This document shows positions 12,203-22,857 of a DNA stretch of 64,000 nucleotides, one piece after another. The stretch's first letter is position 1. Every line of letters starts with the position of its first letter. Below the pieces are notes generated by a model that had not been told where the DNA came from, ran no database searches, and was given only the letters and a program-made list of their open reading frames with translations. The stretch covers positions 4,107,436 to 4,171,435 of the forward strand of contig NW_024748870.1 of the NCBI RefSeq assembly GCF_018991925.1, in the 5' to 3' direction. A program made the position numbers and the translations under genes. This stretch comes from Homarus americanus (lineage: Eukaryota > Arthropoda > Malacostraca > Decapoda > Nephropidae).

Positions 12203-12290
12203 CACACCACCACCTAAACTACACCCACGCCCACCTAAACCACACTCACGCCCACCACCTAAACCACACCCATGCCCACCACCCCCTGTA
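12203..12290. repeat. ACCTAAACCACACCCACGCCC repeat
   Basis: Three to four copies of a ~25-bp unit combining CCACCTAAAC with CACACCCACGCCC. It adjoins the CCTAA tract and may derive from it. Confidence 0.7.
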
Positions 12291-12467
12291 CCTGAGGCCA
12301 TAAATCTCTGAGGGGTTCCCGGGACAGGTGGACAGGTAAAGCCATCACCTGTAATTAACGGGGCGACAATAACGTGAAGCTGAGAGATGGATGCAGGTGA
12401 TTCTTGCTGATGATGCTGTGGGGAGATGGACGGTACCCTTAAAGATGGCCTGGTGGAGGGGAGCGAG

Positions 12468-12471
<4 letters not shown>

Positions 12472-12535
<64 letters not shown>
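12472..12535. repeat. (GA)32 microsatellite
   Basis: A perfect GA run. Confidence 0.97.
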
Positions 12536-12538
<3 letters not shown>

Positions 12539-12589
12539 GCTTAGGGAACGTTTTGGGGTGTCAGGCCATCACGCTAACATGATAAGTGA

Positions 12590-12825
12590 GGTGAGGGGAA
12601 GGGAGGGAAGATAAAGGTGAGGAAGGAGAAGTGTAGGGAGGTGAGGGGAAGGTGTGAGATGAGCTTCAATCCTCTACACTAATAAGACAATTGAGATTAA
12701 ATGAGGGGAGGGAGGGAGGGAGGTAAGGAAGGAGGAGGAAGAAAGGGGGAAAGAGGAAGAAAAGGAGGAAGGAGGTAGGAAAGGAGAGAGGGAAGTATGA
12801 GAGAGAGAGAGTCAAGTATGTAATA
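12590..12825. repeat. GA-rich low-complexity
   Basis: Purine-biased GGGAGGAAGG-type sequence without a regular period. Confidence 0.6.
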
Positions 12826-12829
12826 AAGG

Positions 12830-13573
12830 AAATTAAATAATACGTCTTGTTTATAGGTAGGAGGAATATTTTATGTCCCCAGCTAGACTTACAATAAAAA
12901 ATAATATATTTCGTGTTTACATAAGCGGTAATTATCTTTGGTGTTTACATAAGCGGTATTTATCTTCTGTTTCCCATTTTCTTTAACAGGAGAGACTAAA
13001 GGCGTTTATTGTCAGGCATTCAGAGGCTGCTTTTGAGCTGTGCGCATGACACATTCAGAGGGAAGAGCTAACACCTCGATCAGGGGTTAGCCTTGAGCAG
13101 CGACCAAGCGGCCAGAATAGCTAACAACCAAGCAGGGAGTTTCTCCCACGTACACACTGTGTAAATATGCGGATCATGGTCGCTTATGGAGAATATTTTG
13201 ATTAATATTGAAGAGTTGTGGGCATGTAAGGCAATAAAAAACTGTGATATAATAATAAAAGTAATTCTATAAACGGTAGTATATTGGATAGGACCTAAAG
13301 CAAAGCGTATGGCGTGAAAGAATTGAAGAGGATTTTGCCTAGTTGAAACCAGTTTTGGCTCCGCCCATTTTTACGTGGGCGCTGTCCGATTTCATTAGTC
13401 GCTGGTGAATTTTTGTTTAAATATTGTTAATGACTCAAATATGATTAAAACATTAATATCATGAATCATAAGATACTTTATATAAGGGTGAAAAAGTTGA
13501 TTAAATTTCTGTAAATGCACAAATTAATACTTAAAACGAACCTGAAATTCGTCGTATTGCGTGTTTATGTATG
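12830..13573. other. Single-copy A+T-rich stretch, no gene recognised
   Basis: About 740 bp of non-repetitive DNA with a short direct repeat (GTTTACATAAGCGGTA near 12915 and 12943). No long open frame or splice-bounded exon is visible. Confidence 0.45.
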
Positions 13574-13581
13574 GGGACAGC

Positions 13582-13866
13582 CAGGCCCGTCCTTTGGGGG
13601 GGGGGGGGCGAACAGGGGCGACCGCCTGGGGCCCCGCGCGTGTGGGGACCCCGCGGGACCCAGCACTAGACCCAGTGACCTGTTGACTGGTTAATCTGAC
13701 CTGACGGCTTACGCCACCATCACAACCGTGACCTTACCATCCATAGCGACAGTCCCCTGGGGGTTGGTGGGGGTGGGTTCCCCTGACCGCATAATCTGAC
13801 ACTAGTGTGGGGCCCCGCAGTGGCTGAGATGCCCCGGGCCCCCGCACCCTCCTAGGGACGGCCCTG
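13582..13866. mobile_element. Non-autonomous hAT-type MITE (285 bp)
   Basis: The element begins CAGGCCCGTCC and ends GGACGGCCCTG, imperfect terminal inverted repeats of about 20 bp. It is flanked by 8-bp direct repeats, gggacagc at 13574-13581 and ggaacagc at 13867-13874, matching at 7 of 8 bases. Eight-bp duplications and CAGGG-type ends are the hAT-superfamily signature. The interior is GC-rich, noncoding and too short for a transposase. Confidence 0.85.
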
Positions 13867-13874
13867 GGAACAGC

Positions 13875-14731
13875 TGTAAACAATGTAGCAGCGAGACGAG
13901 AGTGTACGCAGTGTGGTTTAAGGCTCCCACCCCGGGGTCCGGACCACCCACCTCTACAACGGGCCCGATTTTGTGTTATCCTTATTTATTGTTGACTGAT
14001 TGACTTTTTTTTTTTTTTCTTTCTTTCCATAAATTTCTATATATTTTCTTCACTATTTCTTTCCGTATTGTGTCCAAATAAGAGTTCTCCTAATTTTGTT
14101 GTTTTCTGAAGACTGTATTGCTCAACAGTTATTCCCAAGACTCGGTACAATGTCGTATTTTTTAATGACAGTCCGGGAAAGTTAACACATTAGCTACTCC
14201 GAGTGTCTTAAAACGCCTTACAATAAACGCCCTAACTCATCCCCATCACCAAGTCTTCACGTTCACCAGTACAGTTCAGTTACGTGGTGATGGTAGTGGG
14301 GTGAGGCGGTGGGTAACAGGCCTCAAGAGACCGTAAGTTAGCGGGGCCTCCAGTGTCCAGGGCCAATAGGGGGTAGTTGAGAGAGAGACAATCAACTCAT
14401 TCCTATATACCAAACCAACAAATTTCGTCTCACCAGTAATCACACACCACCACCACCGCCGTATTATCTCCACATTAAGAAGCGCTCAGTTGCCTCCATT
14501 GCGCCGTTCAACGTGACCAAAAACCGCTGTTAAAGGGGAGTTTAATAATCGGAACACCGTGTCGACAAACTTCTGATGAGGTTATTGGATTATAGGATTA
14601 TCCCTGTTGCCTCGAGGAGTTCCCTCAAGGTATAACTTGGGAAGAAACAGATGGAGAGAATGAGCTTTTGTTGTGGTGAGACGTCGCTTGGGAGATGGTG
14701 GTGAATGAGTCAGACCAATCACTGTACTGAG

Positions 14732-14735
<4 letters not shown>
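13875..14735. other. Single-copy stretch, no gene recognised
   Basis: About 860 bp without tandem repeats except a poly-T run near 14007. A 65-codon minus-strand frame near 14276-14473 has no recognisable domain. Confidence 0.4.

Positions 14736-14768
<33 letters not shown>
14736..14768. repeat. (GT)16 microsatellite
   Basis: A perfect GT run. Confidence 0.96.
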
Positions 14769-14769
<1 letters not shown>

Positions 14770-14865
14770 ACGGGGCGCACTCAGACAGTAATGATCTGAC
14801 TTACATATTCACGGAAATAATTGAAATGTGGTGAAAGGGAATGACACCGAACTTCATTTGCTCAG

Positions 14866-14918
14866 GTCGGGTTGGATTGGGTCGGGTCGGGTCGGGTCGG
14901 GTCGGGTCGGGTTAGGTT
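14866..14918. repeat. (GGGTC)n, variant telomere-like pentamer
   Basis: About seven perfect GGGTC/GTCGG pentamers, preceded by GGTTGGATTG and ending in GGTTAGG. The pentamer period and the terminal TTAGG suggest a derivative of the telomere-type repeat. Confidence 0.85.
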
Positions 14919-15021
14919 TTATTACTTAAGTTATGACTCGGTTATTTCGGTAAAGGGTTCGATGATTTGGAGTTGGACAGGTGTTGGCTCTCACACCTGA
15001 CACCAGACACACACACACAGG

Positions 15022-15092
15022 GTGATGAGTGGGAGTGGGAGAGGGAGGGGGGAAGGGGGGAGAGGAAGGGGGGAAGGGGGGAGAGAGAGATG
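15022..15092. repeat. GA/GGGGGA low-complexity
   Basis: G-rich purine tract with GGAAGGGGGGAGA repeats. Confidence 0.7.
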
Positions 15093-15385
15093 TACCTGAC
15101 TACCAACACCAAAAGAATCTAAACAAACAACAACAACAAAACAATGACACCAGCAGCAACAACACTTACAAAAACATTTCTTACTGTAATTGTGAAGAAA
15201 AAAGACGCATTCACTAATGGTCGAATCTCAGTGGCAAAGTTACGACGCATTTCCAATCATCACATTTTTAATAGCAAATGAAAGAAAACGACAAAGATCA
15301 AAAGAAGATTAATCACCACAGGTAACACATTTCACCTGATGAATTAAACACCTTAATGCTACCTGGAGGAGAGGAGAGGAAGGAA
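15093..15385. other. Single-copy stretch, no gene recognised
   Basis: A+T-rich sequence with AAC/CAA-rich patches near 15120-15165. Nothing supported. Confidence 0.4.
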
Positions 15386-15387
15386 GG

Positions 15388-15446
15388 GTTAAGTTAGGCT
15401 ACGTTAGGTTAGGTTACGTTAAGTTTGGTTAGGTTAGGTTAGGTTG
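15388..15446 (+). repeat. Degenerate TTAGG tract
   Basis: About eleven GGTTA-type pentamers with variants (GGCTA, CGTTA, AGTTTGG). An interstitial telomere-like tract. Confidence 0.85.
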
Positions 15447-15639
15447 TTTAATGATAAATTAAAATAATAAGTAGTGTCTAGTCTTCGCTTGATCCAAAGG
15501 CATTTAAGATACGTCGTCCCAGCCTTAGCAAGAAAGGGATAAAATCATCGAATGGATCTGTGAACACCAGGGACCAGGGACCAGGGCACCAGCGGAGAGG
15601 ATGAAAACTTTTAGACGTTGCACATCCGGGGTGATACAA

Positions 15640-15800
15640 GAGGATCAGAGGAGGAGGAAGAGGAGGAAGAGGAAGAGGAAGAGGAGGAGGAGGAGGTGGT
15701 GGGGGAGGGAGGAGGTGGAGGAGGGAGGAGGAGGTGGAGGAGGAGGAGAAAATAAAGATGAGAGGAAGAGGGGGGTGGAGGAGGAAGATGGGAGGGGGGG
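15640..15800. repeat. (GGA)n-rich tract
   Basis: AGGAGGAAGAGGAGG triplet-biased purine tract. Open frames (Arg/Lys/Glu or Ser/Pro/Leu-rich) are artefacts. Confidence 0.85.
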
Positions 15801-15965
15801 TCTGGGAGGTGTAAGCGGCGGGTAGAGGCACAAAAGAGCTTGAGGATGGCTGGTCTGTGTGTCTAGCTGGTGGTGAACTCTTCACATCTTAACATGGATT
15901 AGAGCTACAATAGTTACCACAATACAACAGTCTGGCGTTATGACTGGCGGTGGCAGTGTTGTACA

Positions 15966-15967
<2 letters not shown>

Positions 15968-16053
<86 letters not shown>
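15968..16053. repeat. (AC)43 microsatellite
   Basis: A perfect AC run. Confidence 0.98.
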
Positions 16054-16055
<2 letters not shown>

Positions 16056-16539
16056 GCGTTTTCATACATTAAAGAGTATTTTTCTTTTTATTAAAGGGTC
16101 ACCGAGGCAGTGTTGGTCTTATCATCGGAGAGCTGTGTGTCACTCCCGTCCCTCTCCTCCTAACCCCTCTCACTTTCCCCTCTCCTTCCCTCTCATTTCC
16201 TCTGTCTACCCATTCCCCTCTCCCCACGCCTGGCTTTCTCTCCCTTTTCCTCATCATTATCTCCTCCTCCCCTCCCCCCTCCCAGTGACCAAAGATTGAA
16301 TGATAATACACTTAAAATGGGCTGCAGGTCACGCTTGATTACATTAAAGTACACAGACCCTCACATAAAGGCCAGTGTCATCCACAGCTGCAGTAAAAAA
16401 CACAACTCAACAAGCAGCTTTACAATAAAAGAAGAAACAACAATAAAACAGTTTGTTCCCAATATAGATTTTTTCTCCAATAAAATGTGACGTAAAAAAG
16501 ATATTGGATGAGGCGCGAGGTTGTACGTGCGGCGTGGGC

Positions 16540-17180
16540 CTCCAGGGCTGCCACGACCACTGTGGCCCCCTGCCACGGCCACTGTGGCCCCCTCCCACGG
16601 CCACTGTGGTCCCCTGCCACCAGGTCCCAGCGCTGCCACGACCAATATGACCCTGCCACAGCCACTGCATTTTGCGCAGTCCTGCCACGACCATTATGAC
16701 CCCTGCCACGGCCTGTGGCCCCCTGCCACTAGCGCTGCCACGACCTGCGGCCCCTGCCGCCTAGCGCTGCCACGACCATTATGACCCCCTGCCAAGGCCA
16801 CTGTGATCCCCCTGCCACCAGGTCCCAGCGCTGCCGACCGTGTGACCCCCCTGCCGACCACTGCGGCCCCCTGCCACCCCTAGCGCCATGACCATTATGA
16901 CCCCCTGCCACGGCCTGCGGCTACCGCAAGCACTGCTACGGCCACTGCGGTACTGCCGCAGGTCCCAGCGCTGCCTGCAGCAATTGACCCCACGCCACGA
17001 CCTGGCCCCTGCCGCAACGCTGCCACGACCATTATGACCCCCTGCCACATGCCGGCCCCTGCCACCAGCACTGCTGACCACTGCGGTACCTGCCACGGGT
17101 CCCCAGCGCTGCAACGACCATTATGACCCTGCCGACCCTGCATTTACCCACTACAACTGCCACGGCCACTGTGGTCCCCT
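16540..17180. repeat. CTGCCACGACCATTATGACC minisatellite
   Basis: A degenerate array of ~20-bp sub-units (CTGCCACGGCCACTGTGGCC, CTGCCACGACCATTATGACC, CACCAGGTCCCAGCGC) arranged in a loose higher-order pattern. About 30 sub-units are seen with many small deletions. Confidence 0.9.
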
Positions 17181-17640
17181 TCCACCAGACAGTCATGGAG
17201 AAGAGACACTGTCACCACCACTGTCTCACTCTTGACATAAACCAGTAATGGTGTTGTCCCGTGTTGATGACCGCTGTCTTGTTCGGACGGACGGCTGGAC
17301 GTGTAGAGACAGCAACAGTTGTCAACACACCAGAGGAAACACAGCAAGATTTATTCTCATCGATTATTGTTTTGTTGAAGATGGCTCAGGTGACGAGCTG
17401 ATTAGTTAAGAGAAGAGTCGCTGGTGGTGTATTGGCAGTAACTGACGTGTTTACAGGAGGAAGGACTGCATTATATCTGATGAACTGAAGCCTCGGTAGT
17501 GAGGGCGTGGAGGAGGGAGAAGTGCTGTGGGTGTGTGATGAGCGTGTTGAGGAGGTCACACTAGGTGGTGATGGCGCCCCATGGAGTGATTGTTGCCCCC
17601 CCCCTCTCCATCACTACCCGCAACTCACTCTTCCCTCGTC
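17181..17640. other. Single-copy stretch upstream of the putative terminal exon
   Basis: No repeats are evident. The last 45 bp form a strong pyrimidine tract that leads into the splice acceptor at 17641-17642. Confidence 0.4.
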
Positions 17641-17642
17641 AG

Positions 17643-17827
17643 GTCTGAGGCGACACGATCATGTAAACAGACATCAACCCAGGAACGTGTCGCTGGAAAA
17701 TGCAGAGGACGCAGCAGCTTATGGCGAGAACAACCACGTCCACTTAGTCGTCACGCCCACCCCCGACACAAACACACACGCCCACCCCAGACCCGACGCC
17801 CACACTACCCCCTCCACACACATATAG
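17643..17827 (+). CDS. Putative 3' terminal coding exon, protein unknown
   Basis: A long pyrimidine tract (about 17596-17640) ends in an AG acceptor at 17641-17642. It is followed by an open frame of 61 codons to a TAG at 17825-17827, and an AATAAA lies 41 bp further on at 17869-17874. The frame enters in phase 1. The peptide contains RNVSLENAEDAAAYGENN and ends in a His/Pro/Thr-rich tail (TPTPDTNTHAHPRPDAHTT). No domain is recognised; it would be a C-terminal tail of a larger protein. The CA/CC-rich end may be chance. Acceptor, stop and poly(A) signal in the right order are the support; conservation is untested. Confidence 0.35.
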
Positions 17828-17868
17828 CAGGAGTGGAATGTTTACTCTCACTTCTTGTTGACTGAGAC

Positions 17869-17874
17869 AATAAA
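17869..17874 (+). promoter_or_regulatory. AATAAA polyadenylation signal
   Basis: A perfect AATAAA hexamer sits just past the stop of the putative terminal exon, followed by two direct copies of a 22-bp repeat (AACCCCATAAATACGATGGT near 17880-17925). The hexamer is common by chance, so its meaning depends on the exon. Confidence 0.35.
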
Positions 17875-17929
17875 TTCTCTAACCCCATAAATACGATGGT
17901 TTAACCCCATAAATACGATGGTTTAACTC

Positions 17930-18260
17930 TTTACTTACGATGACTTAGACCGTTATAACTGTATGTCTTTCCTATAACATGAATTACTCACCTCACCTCC
18001 ATCACTGTCTCTCTACCTGTTGGCTGGACACTACTGTAGTTCACCCTAACGACCCAACTACACAACATCCTGGCGCTCACTCTGGCCCCAATCATCATTC
18101 TAAACCTCACCCTAAACCACCAGCTCTTATCCTGTTCCCTGACCCTAACCCGTCATCCTCACCCTCATTCTCTCCCTTTCCCTAACCCCCAGCCCTCTTC
18201 GTGGCCCCTCACCCTGGTTCACCTCCGCCCCTCACTCTCAGCCCTCACTCTAGCCCCTGA
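17930..18260. other. C-rich single-copy sequence
   Basis: CCTAACCC/CACCCT-biased DNA with no regular unit. No gene is visible. Confidence 0.4.
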
Positions 18261-18261
18261 C

Positions 18262-18420
18262 CTACACTCCCACTTCCCTAGACCCCACACCCCGAGGCCC
18301 ACATCCCACTGACCTACACTTACCCCCCCTGGCCCACACTACCACTTCCCTAGACCCACACCCCGAGGCCCACATCCTACTGACCTACACCCCCCCTGGC
18401 CCACACACCCACCTCCCTTG
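18262..18420. repeat. ~70-bp duplicated C-rich unit
   Basis: Two to three copies of a unit carrying CTTCCCTAGACCCACACCCC, GAGGCCCACATCC and CTGACCTACACT. Confidence 0.75.
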
Positions 18421-18631
18421 GTTCAGGTGACCCACTCTAACCTCTCCTATCCAGTATATTACATTTCCTGTGACACAACATACTCGTCTACCCGGTGTAT
18501 ATCGCCTGTAGACACCCGCTGTGGTATCGTTCTCGTGGTGGTAATGTTTGCCCAGCACAAAACACGAGCCTTTGTGTGTGGGAAATAATTGTACCGTGTT
18601 ACTTAATGGTGATCACCAGGCCAGCCAAGGT

Positions 18632-18633
<2 letters not shown>

Positions 18634-18677
<44 letters not shown>
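18634..18677. repeat. (GT)22 microsatellite
   Basis: A perfect GT run. Confidence 0.97.
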
Positions 18678-18678
<1 letters not shown>

Positions 18679-18874
18679 CTCCAGTAACCTTATGACGTAA
18701 ATTCAGGGTCATTATATAAATCAGGAGAGATAAATCAATTTTAAGGGAGGTTAATTTTGACGTAATTATATCTGGTTCTAGAGACCCGGCTAGGGTGGCT
18801 CTGTGCCGTGACGTCATAGTGCCAAGTGAGGGGGAGGGGGGGTGACCTTTCCTGCATCTGCTGTGTGAACCTCC

Positions 18875-19160
18875 CCAGCGGTCCTCACTAACCCCAGCGG
18901 CCTCAATTAACCCCAGCGGTCCCAATTAGCCCCAATGGTCCCCATCTTGCCCCAGCGGTCTCCCATCTTGCCTCCCCAGCGGTCCCCCCATCTAGCCCCA
19001 GCGGTCCCCATCTACCCCCTCAGCGGTCCCCATCTAGCCCCAACGGTCCCCATCTAGCCCCCAGCGGTCCCCCATCCAGCCCCAGCGGTCCCCAGCCATC
19101 TTGCCCCCAGCGGTCCCCATCTAGCCTCAGCGGTCCCCATCTAGCCCCAACGGTCCCCAG
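18875..19160. repeat. CCCCAGCGGTCCCCATCTAG minisatellite
   Basis: About fourteen copies of a ~20-bp unit, CCCCAGCGGTCCCCATCTAG, with one-base indels and GCGG/ACGG variants. Confidence 0.93.
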
Positions 19161-19259
19161 GACATATCTCACATTCCAATCCTGTATGTTCCTAACTGTC
19201 GACATTCAGGGGGCCGTGACGTCACACCCAGCACATGACAACTTACCCAATAAATCTGC

Positions 19260-19390
19260 CTCCTCCCTCCCCCCCCAGAGTCTCTCCCCACCCCTAACTC
19301 CCCCACTCTCAACACCCCCACCTCACCCCACCCCTAACTCCCACTCTCTCACCCCACCTCTAGCTCTCCCCACACTCCTTTATCACCCCC
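19260..19390. repeat. C-rich CCCCACCTCACCCCAC low-complexity
   Basis: CT/CA-biased sequence with short duplications of CCCCACCCCTAACTCCC. Confidence 0.65.
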
Positions 19391-19580
19391 GTGGAGGAAC
19401 ATGACCAACTCGGCTGCTCGCCACACTCACTGAGGGACTCGCCCACGCACACCCCGCCCCCTCCCCACCACGTCTTTGTTAGCCCACAGCTTTTTAGTGG
19501 GTTTGAGGAGAAGCAACGTAGTGCCCCCTCACCCCCCCTCCCCCCTCCAGACCCCCACTACTCCCTTAGGACGTCAGATG

Positions 19581-19671
19581 GTGGTGGAGGAGGGGCGGTA
19601 GAGGAGGGGCGGTGGAGGAGGGGCGGTGGAGGAGGGGCGGTGGAGGAGGGCGGTAGAGGAGGGGCGGTGGT
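19581..19671. repeat. GGAGGAGGGGCGGT 14-bp minisatellite
   Basis: Six copies of GGAGGAGGGGCGGT, some with TAGAGG in place of TGGAGG. Confidence 0.9.
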
Positions 19672-19704
19672 ATCGACATTGGGAAGGAAAGGATTAAAGG
19701 AACG

Positions 19705-19765
19705 GAAGAAGGAGGAAGAGGAGAAAGGAGGAGGAGGAGGAGGAGGAGGAGGGAGGGGGGGGGGC
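19705..19765. repeat. (GGA)n tract with poly-G end
   Basis: GGA triplets ending in a run of Gs. Confidence 0.85.
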
Positions 19766-19898
19766 GTCATGCCACTATCAACCAAGGTAAAGTGGAAGGT
19801 CTTGTTAAGAGGCACTTATCACGATGTTTGTGTGTGGGGAGAGGAGGAGGGAGGTACTCTCTCTCTCTCTCATACATCCAACACACCTGCATTCAACC

Positions 19899-19900
<2 letters not shown>

Positions 19901-19964
<64 letters not shown>
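19901..19964. repeat. (AC)32 microsatellite
   Basis: A perfect AC run. Confidence 0.97.
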
Positions 19965-19966
<2 letters not shown>

Positions 19967-20037
19967 TTGTCCTTCTGCCTCCCTACGTCACCGCTGACAA
20001 TGTCGTAACAGAATCACAACACAACAATAACAAAAAA

Positions 20038-20102
20038 AATAATAATAATAATAATGATAATACCGATAATAATAATAACAAAAATAATAATAATAAGAAT
20101 AA

Positions 20103-20155
<53 letters not shown>

Positions 20156-20163
20156 GCAATAAA
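20038..20163. repeat. (AAT)n microsatellite
   Basis: About 125 bp of AAT triplets with a few substitutions. Asn-, Ile- or Leu-only frames over it are artefacts. Confidence 0.96.
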
Positions 20164-20261
20164 CACAATAATATCAACATAAAATAATACCTCGTTAACC
20201 TTAAACAAACTAAATAAAATACTATACAACGTTTATACAATCTTAACACTTGATACATATA

Positions 20262-20308
20262 TACATACATGCATACATACATACATACATACATACATAC
20301 TTACATAC
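20262..20308. repeat. (ATAC)n microsatellite
   Basis: About eleven CATA tetramers with one GCAT variant. Confidence 0.93.
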
Positions 20309-20317
20309 ATCAGTCGT

Positions 20318-20406
20318 AGTGTGGTGTGGTGTAGTGTAGTGTGGTGTAGTGTAGTGTAGTGTGGTGTAGTGTGGTGTGGTGTGGTGTAGTGCAGTGTGGT
20401 GTGGTA
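20318..20406. repeat. GTGTGGTGTAGT repeat
   Basis: Pentamers GTGTG and GTGTA alternate for about 90 bp. Confidence 0.9.
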
Positions 20407-20459
20407 TATTATGACGAGTCCATGACCCTTATTTAGGACAGATCTATTAAGGTCTCACG

Positions 20460-20488
<29 letters not shown>
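20460..20488. repeat. (AC)14 microsatellite
   Basis: A perfect AC run. Confidence 0.94.
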
Positions 20489-20490
<2 letters not shown>

Positions 20491-20519
20491 ACTGAGGTTA
20501 AACACTAATATTCCTCCAT

Positions 20520-21265
20520 ATCTTTTATCTTCAAGCCTTATCCTCACCCTTATCCTTTACCTTCAAGCCTTATCCTCACCCTTATCCTTTACCTTCAAGC
20601 CTTATCCTTTTCCGTCAAGCCTTATCCTCACCCTTATCCTTTACCTTCAAGCCTTATCCTCACCCTTATCCTTTACCGTCAAGCCTTATCCTCACCCTTA
20701 TCCTTTACCTTCAAGCCTTATCCTCACCCTTATCCTTTACCTTCAATTATCCTCACCCTATCCTTACTCCCCACACCAAGCCTTATCCTCCCCTATCCTT
20801 TACCTTCATATCCTCACCTTATCCTTACCTTCAAGCCTTATCCTCAATCTTATCCTTACCTTCAAGCCTTATCCTCACCCTTATCCTTTACCTTCAAGCC
20901 TTATCCTCACCTTATCCTTTACCTTCAAGCCTTATCCTCACCCTTATCCTTTACCTTCAAGCCTTATCCTCACCCTTATCCTTTACCTTCAAGCCTTATC
21001 CTCACCCTTATCCTTTACCGTCAAGCCTTATCCTCACCTTATCCTTTACCGTCAAGCCTTATCCTCACCCTTATCCTTTACCTTCAAGCCTTATCCTCAC
21101 TCTTATCCTTCAGCCTTATCTCCTTATCCTTTATTACCTTCAAGCCTTATCCTCCCCTTATCCTTTACCTTCAAGCCTTATCCTCACCTATCCTCACCCT
21201 TATCCTTTACCTTCAAGCCTTATCCTCACCCTTATCCTTTACCGTCAAGCCTTATCCTCACCAAG
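20520..21265. repeat. 31-bp minisatellite (CTTATCCTTTACCTTCAAGC)
   Basis: About 24 copies of a ~31-bp unit made of CTTATCCTTTACCTTCAAGC plus CTTATCCTCACC. ACCGTCAAG replaces ACCTTCAAG in several units, so subtypes have spread along the array. Confidence 0.95.
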
Positions 21266-21427
21266 ACAGGAGACAGTGTCACCCCAGGCAGTGACCCGAG
21301 ACTCAGTAAGTGTTTTACCACAGAGACAAAACCTTCTTCCCCGAGGCTGTACTACTGGGTGTCCTTCTCTTACACAGGTGGAGAGGTGTGTCTGTCTGTC
21401 TTTTTTCTTTCTGTCATGTCTTCTGTC

Positions 21428-21436
<9 letters not shown>

Positions 21437-21485
<49 letters not shown>
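21437..21485. repeat. (CT)24 microsatellite
   Basis: A pure CT run. Confidence 0.96.
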
Positions 21486-21487
<2 letters not shown>

Positions 21488-21569
21488 GGATAGGAAACGC
21501 CTTTTGGGTTTCTTTCCATCTCTGCCAATCACCAAAACAACGCCAGGCTATTAAACTTCTTAGAAAAGT

Positions 21570-22045
21570 GAACTCTCCCTCTCCTCTCCTCCCTCTCCTT
21601 CTCCCCCCTCTTCACTCCTCCTTCTCGTCTCCCCTGATTTCCCCTCGCTACCCCCTCCTCCCTTCACCCCCTCCCCTCCAGGTGCCCTAACGTCTCACAT
21701 CCTCCCTCCGCTTCTGTCACCCCTTTCCTCTCCTCCACCTCCAACCCCTCCCCTTCCCATTTCTTCCCTTCCTTATTGTTCCTCTCCCTCCTTCTATTTC
21801 CTTCCTCCCCTCCCCTCTCTCCTCCCCTCTTCCTCCTCCATCCTCCCTTTCTGTTTCTTCCCTCTTCCTCCTCCGCCCCTTTTACCCTGGGATTAAATGG
21901 TTCTCTCCTCCAGGAACTCACGCCCCTCGCGGGTGGTCCCCTCCCCTCTTCTGGCTCAGGGCCCCAGTCTTCACTTCCTCCCCCACCCGCCCACCTCCCT
22001 CCTCCCCCTCTCATCTCCCCTCCAGCCCACCTCCCTCCTGCTATG
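21570..22045. repeat. CT/CCTCC-rich low-complexity
   Basis: Pyrimidine-rich DNA without a fixed unit. Long Ser/Leu/Pro or Arg/Gly/Glu frames over it are compositional. Confidence 0.8.
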
Positions 22046-22072
22046 TACTGCTAGGCTAGGGTCACTGGAAAG

Positions 22073-22074
<2 letters not shown>

Positions 22075-22107
<33 letters not shown>
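22075..22107. repeat. (GT)16 microsatellite
   Basis: A perfect GT run. Confidence 0.96.
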
Positions 22108-22110
<3 letters not shown>

Positions 22111-22304
22111 AATCTGACCACCCACCTGCCTAGAGCCCTCTTTGCACACACGACACACTCAGTATAGTGACTCATCTCAACAGGTGTTCCTGTGCTTCAT
22201 ATGGTCAGTATCTCGACTCATGGGTTCAGTAATTCGAAGCATAATGAACCCTTACTGTACTAGTCCGCACCCTTCAAGTTCAGGGCTTTTTTAGCTGTTA
22301 TGGG

Positions 22305-22432
22305 GCTTGTTCCAGCAGTTCAAAGACTTGTTCCAGCTGTTAAGAGACTTGTTACAGCTGTTAAGAGACTTGTTCCAGCTGTTAAGAGACTTGTACCAGC
22401 AGTTCAGAGACTTGTTCCAGCAGTTCAGTTAC
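22305..22432. repeat. TTCCAGCTGTTAAGAGACTTG minisatellite
   Basis: Seven copies of a ~20-bp unit in two forms, CAGCTGTTAAGAGACTTGTT and CAGCAGTTCAGAGACTTGTT. Confidence 0.92.
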
Positions 22433-22471
22433 TTACCATTATCGACATTGTTATTATTATAATTGTCAACA

Positions 22472-22690
22472 CAGTAGCCAATCAGAAGAAAGTATTGCCG
22501 AGGAAATATTACACTAGCCAATCAGACAAGAGTATCACCAAAGGAATATTACACTAGCCAATCAGACAAGAGTATCACCAAAGGAATATTACACTAGCCA
22601 ATCAGACAAGAGTATCACCAAAGGAATATTACACTAGCCAATCAGACAAGAGTATCACTGAGGGAAGACGACGCTAGCCAATCAGAAATA
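22472..22690. repeat. 40-bp minisatellite with a CCAAT box per unit
   Basis: Six GCCAATCAGA cores recur at about 40-bp spacing, each followed by CAAGAGTATCACCAAAGGAA and TATTACACTA. The middle copies are almost identical. CCAATCA(G/A) is the NF-Y consensus; function is not shown. Confidence 0.94.
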
Positions 22691-22857
22691 CTCTCGTTGC
22701 CATACCGACTTTCACCTTTAAAGAGCTAATTAGACTCTCCATAAAACTGCCTCTGACCAATATATCTTGCTGGTGTATTCCACGACCCACAAAACTTGGG
22801 AATTCAATTTGTGATGCAGCGGTGAAGGGCTTGTTAGATGGGACGACCATTGGCCAC

